Assembly: GCA_016784705.1 (NCBI GenBank)
Contig: JADHUD010000048.1
Span: forward strand, 1 to 12,438
Origin: Spirochaetia bacterium
GTDB taxonomy: Bacteria; Spirochaetota; Spirochaetia; JABMQR01
DNA: 12,438 nt
Direction: 5' to 3'
Shown here: piece after piece, positions 6,442-12,438 of the stretch
How positions within the stretch are numbered: position 1 is the stretch's first letter
How the letters are laid out: the number at the start of each line of letters is the position of its first letter
Program-made: the position numbers and the translations under genes
Notes under the pieces: model-generated
Database searches by the model: none
What the model was told of the DNA's origin: nothing
Seen by the model: the letters and a program-made list of their open reading frames with translations, nothing else

Positions 6442-6468
6442 TAGTGTGAAAAAAAATCTCCCACACTA
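6442..6468. repeat. Hairpin upstream of the WGR-like gene
   Basis: TAGTGTG (6442-6448) and CACACTA (6462-6468) form perfect 7-bp arms around an A-rich spacer. The hairpin lies in the 279-nt stretch between the WGR-like gene and the carboxypeptidase gene. It could be a transcript end or a binding site. It has no canonical terminator tail. Confidence 0.35.
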
Positions 6469-6500
6469 GTCTATTGAACTAAACCCAAAACTCATAAATT

Positions 6501-6569
6501 GTACGGGCAGTAAGTGCTGGTAGTAAGTACGGGCTGTAAGTGCATTTTATGAAATAGACTTACTGCCCG
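6501..6569. repeat. Cluster of short direct and inverted repeats downstream of the carboxypeptidase gene
   Basis: The 12-mer CGGGCAGTAAGT is at 6504-6515. It recurs as CGGGCTGTAAGT at 6530-6541 (one mismatch, within a 17-bp direct repeat of period 26) and as the exact inverse ACTTACTGCCCG at 6558-6569. A degenerate copy, GGTAGTAAGTAC, is at 6519-6530. The inverted copy can pair with either direct copy, giving alternative 12-bp stems. It may act as the terminator for the leftward carboxypeptidase transcript or be a small dispersed repeat. Confidence 0.55.
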
Positions 6570-6611
6570 CAGATTGATCAATAAAAAATGTCTATACCAC
6601 ACAGCTCCCGG

Positions 6612-8135
6612 TTATAAACCATAAATCCTGGTATATTTCTCCTCAAGATATCTGGAAAAATGAGAGGGATCCAACGGCTTACCTGTTACCTGCTGTAAAA
6701 CTTCTGCTGCTGTATAAATTCCACCCTTACGGTATATTTTCTCATTCAACCACTTCTGCAGGTGGATAAGATTTCCTGATGAAATATATTCACGATATTC
6801 AGGAATCTCCTGTTTTAAAGTTTCAAAGAACTGAGCACTGAAAAGATTTCCGAGTGCATAGGTTGGAAAATATCCAATCAAACCTGCTGACCAGTGCACA
6901 TCCTGCAGAACTCCCTCTGCGCTAGTTCCGGGAACGATCCCCAGCATATCATGCATTTTCTCATTCCACGCTTCGGGCAACTCCTTCACTTCAAGCTCAC
7001 CATTTACCAGCGCTGTTTCAAGTTCAAATCGAAGAATAATATGCAGGCTGTAGGTCACCTCATCAGCATTCACCCTGATCATCGAAGGTTCTACTTTGTT
7101 AATGCCGCGAACAAAAGTATCCCGAGTAACCCCGCTCAACTGAGCAGGAAACAACTCCTGAAGAGCTGCATAATAGTTTATCCAAAAATCATCACTTCTC
7201 GCTACAATATTTTCCCAAAATCTTGATTGGCTCTCATGCACTGCCAGTGAGATACCTGTTCCAAGGCTTGTACCCTTTAGTTCCGGACTGGCTGCACCCA
7301 TTTCATAAAGAGCATGACCTCCTTCATGGATTGTACTGAAAAGTGAGCTGCTCATTGAGGGTTCGGTATAGCGTGTAGTTATACGAATATCATCCTTCCC
7401 TACTCCAGTAGTGAAAGGGTGTGCAGATTCTGACAGAATTCCCCGCTGAAAATCAAATCCCATATCTGTAAGAATTTTTCTGCCGAAATCATCCTGAAGT
7501 TTGCTATCATATTGTTTATACAGAAAAGAGTCGTCAACCTGATCTTTTTCAGAAATTTTCGTAAGAAGAGCTACAATATCTTTTTTAACACCGTTAAAGA
7601 CTCTGGCAACTTCGGCGGTAGTCATTCCGGGTTCATATTGATCAATAAGCGGGTCATATGGATGATCTTTATATCCAAGGCACTTTGTTGTCTCTCTGGT
7701 TAATTCGACTATTTTTTCAAGATGCGGCTGGAAAATTGAATAATCCTGACTTTTTCTAGCTGCTGCCCATGCCGGTTGTGCTTTGCTGGTGACAACAGCT
7801 ATTTCCTGAACAAGTTTTTTTGGTAGTTTCTTTTCCCTATTGTATTCCCTAAAATACTCCCTGATCAGACCTCTTTCAGGATCGGAAAACGAGGAATCTC
7901 CCGATGGCTGCTGCTCAGAAGCTCCGAGACCCTCAAGAAGATCCCCTATTTCACTCGAGGTAATTTTATCATGCAGCACGCCCTGAACCAAAGAAAGCTG
8001 TTCAGATCTTCCCTCAACACCCCTTTCCGGCATGTTTGTTTCCTGATCCCAACCTAACAATGCTGTTATATTCTGATACAGAACCAGTTCGTGATCGATC
8101 TCTTTAAGCCGTTTAATATTTGCATTTTTATCCAT
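6612..8135 (-). CDS. Carboxypeptidase Taq, metallopeptidase family M32
   Basis: This is a 507-residue cytosolic zinc carboxypeptidase, the usual length for M32 (about 500). It removes C-terminal residues from peptides, with broad specificity except next to proline. The visible motifs are DPLIDQYEPG (161-170), HPFTT (239-243), the zinc site HEGGH (His270, Glu271, His274) and HESQSR (300-305), whose Glu301 is the third zinc ligand. The motif with NADEVTY, further along, is also present, so the enzyme looks complete and active. ATG 8135 is preferred to ATG 8141: AGGAG lies 8 nt before the former but only 2 nt before the latter. It is a single leftward gene with its own promoter (8182-8209), divergent from the esterase. 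A housekeeping role in peptide turnover is likely. Confidence 0.93.
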   Translation of the reverse strand: MDKNANIKRLKEIDHELVLYQNITALLGWDQETNMPERGVEGRSEQLSLVQGVLHDKITSSEIGDLLEGLGASEQQPSGDSSFSDPERGLIREYFREYNREKKLPKKLVQEIAVVTSKAQPAWAAARKSQDYSIFQPHLEKIVELTRETTKCLGYKDHPYDPLIDQYEPGMTTAEVARVFNGVKKDIVALLTKISEKDQVDDSFLYKQYDSKLQDDFGRKILTDMGFDFQRGILSESAHPFTTGVGKDDIRITTRYTEPSMSSSLFSTIHEGGHALYEMGAASPELKGTSLGTGISLAVHESQSRFWENIVARSDDFWINYYAALQELFPAQLSGVTRDTFVRGINKVEPSMIRVNADEVTYSLHIILRFELETALVNGELEVKELPEAWNEKMHDMLGIVPGTSAEGVLQDVHWSAGLIGYFPTYALGNLFSAQFFETLKQEIPEYREYISSGNLIHLQKWLNEKIYRKGGIYTAAEVLQQVTGKPLDPSHFSRYLEEKYTRIYGL

Positions 8136-8181
8136 ATACATCTCTCCTGAATGAAAAAATAATCTAATTTGCTTATATAGA

Positions 8182-8209
8182 ATAGTATCAGGAACTACTA
8201 TATTGTAAA
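8182..8209 (-). promoter_or_regulatory. Promoter of the M32 carboxypeptidase gene
   Basis: Read leftwards, the -35 box is TTTACA (8204-8209) and the -10 box is TACTAT (8182-8187), with a 16-nt spacer. A TG one base ahead of the -10 (TGATACTAT) adds an extended -10 element. The leader would be roughly 40 nt. Confidence 0.55.
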
Positions 8210-8280
8210 GAAAAATACTTTAAACTATATTTTTTTTACAATATGATCAAATACTGACAATAGGTTGTTCTTTAGAAATG

Positions 8281-8314
8281 AATATTTTGAACGAACATCA
8301 GCTACTAAAATATT
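8281..8314 (+). repeat. Inverted repeat just upstream of the esterase ribosome site
   Basis: AATATTTT (8281-8288) and AAAATATT (8307-8314) are perfect 8-bp arms with an 18-nt loop, ending 4 nt before the AGGAG ribosome site (8319-8323) of the esterase gene. It could be an operator or a leader hairpin. An A/T-only match of this size can arise by chance in this composition. No clear rightward promoter for the esterase could be identified. Confidence 0.35.
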
Positions 8315-8329
8315 AAGCAGGAGTGCAAA

Positions 8330-9292
8330 ATGCCGCAGATTGACATGCCTCTCGATGAACTAAAAAGATATGAAGGAATTAACCCCAAACCGGATGATTT
8401 TGATGAGTACTGGGATAGAGCTCTATCAGAACTTGAAACAGCTTCACTTGATATAGAGCTAAGACCAGCATCTTTCAATGTCTCGTTTGCAGAGTGTTTT
8501 GATCTGTATTTTACCGGTGTCGGCGGATCCCGGATTCATGCAAAATACATTCGTCCGAAGACCGCAGTCAGCACTAAGCATCCGGCAGTAATAGAATTCC
8601 ATGGCTATTCAGGCAATGCAGGGGATTGGGCAGACAAACTCAAGTGGACAGCTGCAGGATACAGCTCTCTTGCCATGGATGTACGGGGACAGGGGGGTAC
8701 TTCTCAGGATCTTGGCGGAATAACCGGCACAACATTAAGAGGTCATATCATTCGAGGAATTGAAGATAATCCGGACAATCTGCTCTTTAAAAATATTTTT
8801 CTGGACACAGCGCAGCTGGCAAGGATTACTATGCAGCTTCCTGAAGTTGATCCAAAAAGAGTTGGGGTCTATGGCGGTTCTCAAGGCGGGGCACTAACGC
8901 TCGCTTGCGCCTCTCTGGTTCCGGAAATCCAGAAAGCCGCACCGTTATACCCTTTTCTTTCAGATTATAAGCGGGTATGGGAGATGGATTTAGCTAAAGA
9001 TGCTTACGATGAGATTAATTTCTACTTCAGACGATTTGATCCGATGCACCTTAGAGAGAAGGAACTATTTACTACTCTTGGGTATATTGATATCCAGAAT
9101 CTAACCCCCAGAATACAGGCAGAGGTGCTTCAGATTACCGGATTAATGGATACTATCTGTCCGCCTTCAACGCAGTTTGCAGCATATAATAAAATTAGAT
9201 CTAAGAAAAATATGCTTATATATCCTGATTTTGGTCATGAGAATATTCAGGGTTCCAGCGATAAAATTTATGAATTTATGATGAGTCTTTAG
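8330..9292 (+). CDS. CE7 acetyl esterase (acetyl xylan esterase / cephalosporin-C deacetylase family)
   Basis: This is a 320-residue alpha/beta-hydrolase that removes acetyl groups from xylo-oligosaccharides and related acetylated sugars. CE7 hallmarks are complete: FDEYWDRAL near the N-terminus (24-32), the RGQGG motif (119-123), the nucleophile Ser184 in GGSQGG, Asp274 (GLMDTICPP) and His303 in the terminal GHEN. The length matches the family (about 318-325), and CE7 enzymes normally form hexamers in the cytosol. There is no signal peptide, so it would act on imported oligosaccharides. ATG 8330 follows AGGAG with a 6-nt gap. It stands alone, divergent from the carboxypeptidase gene and convergent with dedA (13-nt gap). 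No other xylan genes are in the window. Confidence 0.93.
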   Translation: MPQIDMPLDELKRYEGINPKPDDFDEYWDRALSELETASLDIELRPASFNVSFAECFDLYFTGVGGSRIHAKYIRPKTAVSTKHPAVIEFHGYSGNAGDWADKLKWTAAGYSSLAMDVRGQGGTSQDLGGITGTTLRGHIIRGIEDNPDNLLFKNIFLDTAQLARITMQLPEVDPKRVGVYGGSQGGALTLACASLVPEIQKAAPLYPFLSDYKRVWEMDLAKDAYDEINFYFRRFDPMHLREKELFTTLGYIDIQNLTPRIQAEVLQITGLMDTICPPSTQFAAYNKIRSKKNMLIYPDFGHENIQGSSDKIYEFMMSL

Positions 9293-9305
9293 CGTTACGG
9301 CAGTC

Positions 9306-9914
9306 CTATTCAGCTGTTTTGCATCGTTTCCAAGTTTTTCGCCACACCAGATAGCCAATTGAGGCAAAAACCAGAAACCCTAAAAAAACAATTTCAGCTG
9401 TTTTCAGGATGTCGGCTGCATGTCTGCCGAATAGAAAAACCAGAGTAAATAGAAACCCGGTAGTCACAAGAACTGCCGGGATATCAAGCAGTATGTAGCG
9501 AACAAACGATATCCGGATAATACCGGATGTCATATGGAGAATATTTCTGAATCCGAAAGGAATAAATCTACCGAATATAAGAGCAATTACATCACGCTTA
9601 TGCAGAAAAACTGACATCACCGCAACCTTCTTCTTAAACGATTCCCGGCGCTCACTTCCTTTCGGAGCCAGCATCAGATGCCCGGCACCCCTGCCCACCC
9701 AATACGATACTGTATCACCTAGATAAGCACCAATCAATACTGAGGCAAGAAGCTTCACTGCATAGTGAGGATGCATAACAGCCATTAAAGCTGCTGTTAT
9801 ATTTATTACATCCTCAGAAAGAGGAATATTTGCTCCGGCTAAAGTCAGAAGCAGTACGATGATAACAGGAGCAATTTCCAGGTTTTGCTGAATATACGCT
9901 GCTACAGTTTCCAC
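9306..9914 (-). CDS. DedA-family membrane protein
   Basis: This is an integral membrane protein of about 200 residues of the DedA/VTT (SNARE-associated) superfamily. It has a hydrophobic N-terminal region with an acidic residue in PLSEDVI, then GDTVSYWVGRGAG, the family signature FGRFIPFGFRNILHMTSG and two C-terminal hydrophobic segments. DedA proteins are linked to membrane homeostasis, proton-motive force and flipping of lipid carriers (undecaprenyl phosphate, phosphatidylethanolamine). It directly follows thrS in the same direction and probably shares its message. The frame opens at TTG 9923, but GGAGG (9926-9930) is only 2 nt from it. GTG 9914, 11 nt from GGAGG, is the better start, though neither is ideal. 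Which lipid it handles is unknown. Confidence 0.85.
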   Translation of the reverse strand: METVAAYIQQNLEIAPVIIVLLLTLAGANIPLSEDVINITAALMAVMHPHYAVKLLASVLIGAYLGDTVSYWVGRGAGHLMLAPKGSERRESFKKKVAVMSVFLHKRDVIALIFGRFIPFGFRNILHMTSGIIRISFVRYILLDIPAVLVTTGFLFTLVFLFGRHAADILKTAEIVFLGFLVFASIGYLVWRKTWKRCKTAE

Positions 9915-9932
9915 TTCTGACAAAACCTCCGT

Positions 9933-11666
9933 TCAGTTCTCTCTGTTTTCCACCTGCTTTTTCAGTAGATCGGCAAACACATCAATCGGTATTCCATTCT
10001 CCTGTTTCCCTGACCGATAGCGCACAGATACTGCATCCGCCTCCATTTCTTTTTCACCTAAAATCAGCATGAAAGGAATTTTCTCTTTCTGCGCATTTCT
10101 TATCTTAGCATTTAGCCGGTCAGTACTGAAGTCTCCTGAGACCCTAAATCCCTGATCTTTAAACAATTTAACTACCTTCTCCGCATAATCACCAAAGCTT
10201 TCGGCAACAGGGATAACTCTGACCTGCTCAGGAGCAAGCCATGCAGGAAAAGCACCAGCGTAGTGCTCCAGAAGAACTCCAAAAAAACGTTCAAGTGATC
10301 CAAGCAGTGCCCGATGAATCATAAATGGCTGTTTTTCAATTCCATCCCGGTCCACAAAAGTCATATTAAAACGCTCGGGCAAATTGAAATCAAACTGAAC
10401 TGTTGAGAGCTGCCATTGCCGTCCTAAAGCATCTTTAATCTTCAAGTCGATTTTTGGCCCATAAAAAGCTCCGCCGCCTTCATCAACTTCATACTCAAGA
10501 CCCTCTGCCTCAATAGCACCTCTTAAAGCCTCTGTGGCAGTATCCCATTTTGATTTTTCCCCGACACTCTTTGCAGGCTGAGTAGAGAGATATGCACTGA
10601 TATCCTGAAATCCAAAAGAACGGAGCATATAGAGTGAGAATCTGAGAACTTCAAGAATCTCATCTCCCATTTGCTCAGGAGTGCAGAAGACATGCGCATC
10701 ATCCTGAGTAAACCCTCTCACCCTTAACAGTCCATGCATAGCACCGGCTTTCTCATACCGGTAAACTGTTCCAAGCTCTGCCCATCGACAGGGAAGATCC
10801 CGATATGAATGTTTTGTATTGTTATAAATCATTATATGGAAGGGACAGTTCATTGGTTTTGCATAATAGTTCGCCTTGTCCATCTCCATAGCAGGATACA
10901 TTCCCTCTTTATAAAAATCGAGATGTCCAGAGGTTTCCCATAGCCATGATTTGCCGACATGAGGAGTAAAAACCATTTCATATCCATTTTTATAGTGCTG
11001 ATCACGCCAGAAATCCTCTATTGCCAGCCTGATTCTGGCTCCTTTCGGATGCCAGTAGACAAGTCCCGGACCTGCCTCTTCGTGAAGTGAAAACAGATCA
11101 AGTTCTTTTCCCAGTTTTCTGTGATCCCGTTTCTCAATATCTTCAAGATGCTTCATATAAAGACGCAGCTCTTTTGGATTTTCCCATGCGGTTCCATAGA
11201 TTCTGGTCAGCATGGGGTTGGTCTCTTTCCCTCGCCAGTATGCTCCGGCTATAGAAAGAAGTTTGAAGGCATCTGCTTTCAGCTCCTTTGTACTCTCTAC
11301 GTGAGGGCCCCGACACAAATCAGTAAAACCGCCTTGAGAATAGAGAGAAACTTCATCCCCTTCAGGGATTGCATTTATCAGTTCCTGTTTATAGGTCTGT
11401 TTCTCAAACAGTTTTCTTGCCTCTTCACGGGAAACCACTCTTCTCTCAAAAGGTTTATCCTCTGTAATTATTGATTTCATACGGTTCGTAATCTCTTCCA
11501 GATCATCCGGCACCAATGTTCTGGGAAGATCAAAATCATAGTAGAATCCATTATCTATTGACGGGCCTATGGTAATTTGCGCATCCGGAAACATCTGCAG
11601 AACTGCTTCCGCCATAACATGTGCCATTGAATGTCTTATTCTTTTCAGTTTTTCTTCATTAGCCAT
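9933..11666 (-). CDS. thrS: Threonyl-tRNA synthetase, without TGS domain
   Basis: This is a 577-residue class II aminoacyl-tRNA synthetase that charges tRNA(Thr). The N-terminal editing domain carries HSMAH (His12, His16) and CRGPH (Cys118, His122), the metal/editing site that clears Ser-tRNA(Thr). The catalytic core has the zinc ligands Cys274 (MNCPFH), His325 (TQDDAH) and His451 (MIHRALLGSLERF), and motif 2 around YRYEKAG...HGLLRVRGFTQ. The C-terminal anticodon-binding domain begins near residue 478. Most bacterial ThrRS are about 640 residues with a 60-residue TGS domain in front. Here the protein starts directly at the editing domain, as I recall for spirochaetal enzymes. ATG 11666 follows AGGAG with a suitable gap. 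The long leader carries a T-box, so expression should rise when uncharged tRNA(Thr) accumulates. dedA follows. Confidence 0.97.
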   Translation of the reverse strand: MANEEKLKRIRHSMAHVMAEAVLQMFPDAQITIGPSIDNGFYYDFDLPRTLVPDDLEEITNRMKSIITEDKPFERRVVSREEARKLFEKQTYKQELINAIPEGDEVSLYSQGGFTDLCRGPHVESTKELKADAFKLLSIAGAYWRGKETNPMLTRIYGTAWENPKELRLYMKHLEDIEKRDHRKLGKELDLFSLHEEAGPGLVYWHPKGARIRLAIEDFWRDQHYKNGYEMVFTPHVGKSWLWETSGHLDFYKEGMYPAMEMDKANYYAKPMNCPFHIMIYNNTKHSYRDLPCRWAELGTVYRYEKAGAMHGLLRVRGFTQDDAHVFCTPEQMGDEILEVLRFSLYMLRSFGFQDISAYLSTQPAKSVGEKSKWDTATEALRGAIEAEGLEYEVDEGGGAFYGPKIDLKIKDALGRQWQLSTVQFDFNLPERFNMTFVDRDGIEKQPFMIHRALLGSLERFFGVLLEHYAGAFPAWLAPEQVRVIPVAESFGDYAEKVVKLFKDQGFRVSGDFSTDRLNAKIRNAQKEKIPFMLILGEKEMEADAVSVRYRSGKQENGIPIDVFADLLKKQVENREN

Positions 11667-11681
11667 AACTTTTTACTCCTA

Positions 11682-12165
11682 AATATATAAAGCCTTCGTG
11701 CTTTGCATCCAAATACAGAGAGTATGGATCTTTAATGACAATCCATACAATCATGCAAGGACGAAAAACACAAAGGCTCTTGTCAGAGGCTACGCTTTCC
11801 GCGGTTCCACCTTACTTCCAGAACAGCTTTTTTCATTTTGCGCTGATTCCGGCTCTTCATTTTCCCATAACACAGGGAGTGCGGCACAGCTTACTTGAGG
11901 TCCTGGTCTCATTCTTTAAAAAAAGCCAGTGCTTACTGTTCAGCCTGCAGCTCAGGAGTGGTTTTCAGAAGGAGTCTGCCGGGTATTTTGCAGCCTGCAG
12001 GAATTTATGTTTTTCAAAAATTCCTGATTGAACACCCTCTCTGTAGTGCTTTGAATTGTGTACACTCTTAATGAAGTTACACTTCTTACATTAAATAGTT
12101 TTTTAAAAATGTATTTAATTCTATCACTGACAGCTGTATTTCCTAATCGTCTCCATCACAGCTTT
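11682..12165 (-). promoter_or_regulatory. T-box riboswitch leader of thrS
   Basis: The minus strand reads AAGGTGGAACCGCG at 11813-11800, a close match to the T-box consensus AGGGTGGNACCGCG. The UGGA bulge would pair with the UCCA 3' end expected of tRNA(Thr). CGUCCUU at 11763-11757 is the usual antiterminator partner (AAGG with CCUU). Stem I candidates are GAUGGAGA near the 5' end, AGAGAG (12042-12037), and ACC, a Thr codon, at 11962-11960 inside GAAAACCACUCC. GGAG near the 5' end can pair with CUCC after it. The exact specifier frame is uncertain by one base. Stem I seems long, so the 5' boundary is tentative. Confidence 0.8.
11691..11778 (-). terminator. Long terminator hairpin of the thrS T-box leader
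   Basis: Three nested stems share one axis. The outer stem is AGCCUUUGUG with CACGAAGGCU (10 bp, one G-U), the middle is UUGCAU-type arms (11753-11758 with 11703-11708), and the inner is GTATGGAT with ATCCATAC (8 bp, 11722-11748). A U-rich tract (UUUAUAUAUUU) follows just before the thrS ribosome site. The hairpin encloses CGUCCUU, the antiterminator strand, so the two folds exclude each other. A smaller hairpin (CUCU-GACA-AGAG, 11777-11788) with five U's after it lies in the antiterminator loop. Confidence 0.65.
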
Positions 12166-12171
12166 GCATAA

Positions 12172-12200
12172 ACTATGCGTAATTCCGGATATTTAGTCAA
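12172..12200 (-). promoter_or_regulatory. Promoter of the thrS-dedA unit
   Basis: Read leftwards, the -35 box is TTGACT (12195-12200) and the -10 box is CATAGT (12172-12177), with a 17-nt spacer. The start near 12165 falls a few bases before the presumed first strand of T-box stem I, the usual geometry for these leaders. Confidence 0.55.
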
Positions 12201-12202
12201 GG

Positions 12203-12240
12203 GCTAAGATTACTTAGCTGGGCTTAGCTGGGCTAAGCCC
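12203..12240. repeat. Two adjacent hairpins built from GGGCTTAG/CTAAGCCC units
   Basis: GCTAAG-ATTA-CTTAGC (12203-12218) is followed by GGGCTTAGC-TGG-GCTAAGCCC (12220-12240, perfect 9-bp stem with a 3-nt loop). The 10-mer CTTAGCTGGG is also tandem here (12213-12222, 12223-12232). No U-tract follows on either strand. The block touches the -35 region of the thrS promoter, so it is either a remnant terminator of a gene to the right or a regulator site. Confidence 0.55.
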
Positions 12241-12438
12241 CTGCGAGAAAAGTCCCCACAAGAATCACTGCGAGAAAAAGAACTGCGGTACCAGGTACGT
12301 TTTCCACAAATTGTCATATTTTCTAGGGGAAAGGGGTGGTATGTTGTTTAAGGGTAAAGGAATAAGAATTGTTGGTTTGGGGGTGGTCAGTTTTGGGAGC
12401 CCGGTACCGATTCCACAAAAACACATTTTCAGTGGAAG
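12241..12438. mobile_element. Repeat-rich non-coding end, possible terminus of an IS21-like element
   Basis: No gene is visible. CTGCGAGAAAA occurs at 12241-12251 and 12268-12278. CGGTACC followed by TTCCACAAA occurs twice (about 12285-12309 and 12401-12419). GGGGTGGT also occurs twice (about 12333 and 12380). Multiple short direct repeats, including a GGTGGTCAGTTTT type, resemble the terminal regions of IS21-family elements, whose ends begin with TG (here TGCGAGAAAA). The transposase genes would lie beyond the right edge. This is a weak call from pattern memory. Confidence 0.3.

Noticed and set aside
6333..6464. Upstream extension of the WGR-like frame
   Set aside because: The extra 44 residues look like translated intergenic DNA, and no ribosome site precedes 6464.
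6501..6569. CRISPR-like array
   Set aside because: The units are only 12-17 bp, imperfect and partly inverted, with spacers too short for CRISPR. No cas genes are nearby.
11698..12031. Rightward open frames of 66 and 98 codons over the thrS leader
   Set aside because: They lack ribosome sites and family features and lie opposite the T-box RNA structures, which explain the sequence better.

Overview
The window looks like a chromosomal segment of an anaerobic or fermentative bacterium with moderate-to-low GC. A spirochaete is my best guess. Three things point that way: a threonyl-tRNA synthetase without the N-terminal TGS domain, a small WGR-like protein of a kind I associate with that phylum, and a gene set for sugar, inositol and plant-polymer use. 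This is inference. The T-box leader of thrS would be more typical of a Firmicute, so the assignment stays open.

Layout, left to right. Positions 1-272 hold a strong sigma70-type promoter firing leftwards, with an untranslated leader that contains a boxA-like antitermination site. This is what the start of a ribosomal RNA operon looks like, with the rRNA genes beyond the left edge. Next come two leftward genes, a CDP-alcohol phosphatidyltransferase (pgsA-like, 1291-1887) followed by a HAD-IIB phosphatase (469-1275).

From 2029 to 5060 lies a tight leftward operon: a creatininase-family hydrolase, then a TIM-barrel 3-epimerase, then a zinc-dependent medium-chain dehydrogenase. The first two resemble IolN and IolO of the Thermotoga-type inositol pathway (scyllo-inosose to 3-dehydro-scyllo-inosose, then 5-keto-L-gluconate, then D-tagaturonate). 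The dehydrogenase would supply the second oxidation. A GntR/FCD repressor-type regulator (5292-6020) is transcribed divergently. The shared intergenic region carries two recognisable promoters, a perfect 11-bp inverted repeat just downstream of the operon's -10 box, and a second palindrome.

The middle holds a small WGR-like gene (leftward), a repeat cluster, an M32 carboxypeptidase (leftward) and, divergent from it, a CE7 acetyl esterase (rightward). The right part is a leftward thrS-dedA unit. Its ~500-nt leader shows the hallmarks of a T-box riboswitch: conserved T-box motif with UGGA (matching a threonine tRNA ending UCCA), a CGUCCUU antiterminator partner, a mutually exclusive long terminator hairpin followed by a U-rich tract, a possible ACC specifier and a plausible promoter. 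The last ~200 bases are non-coding and repeat-rich and may be the end of an IS21-like element.

No tRNA, complete rRNA or CRISPR array was found. The most notable items are the T-box leader and the compact keto-inositol catabolic operon with its visible operator.
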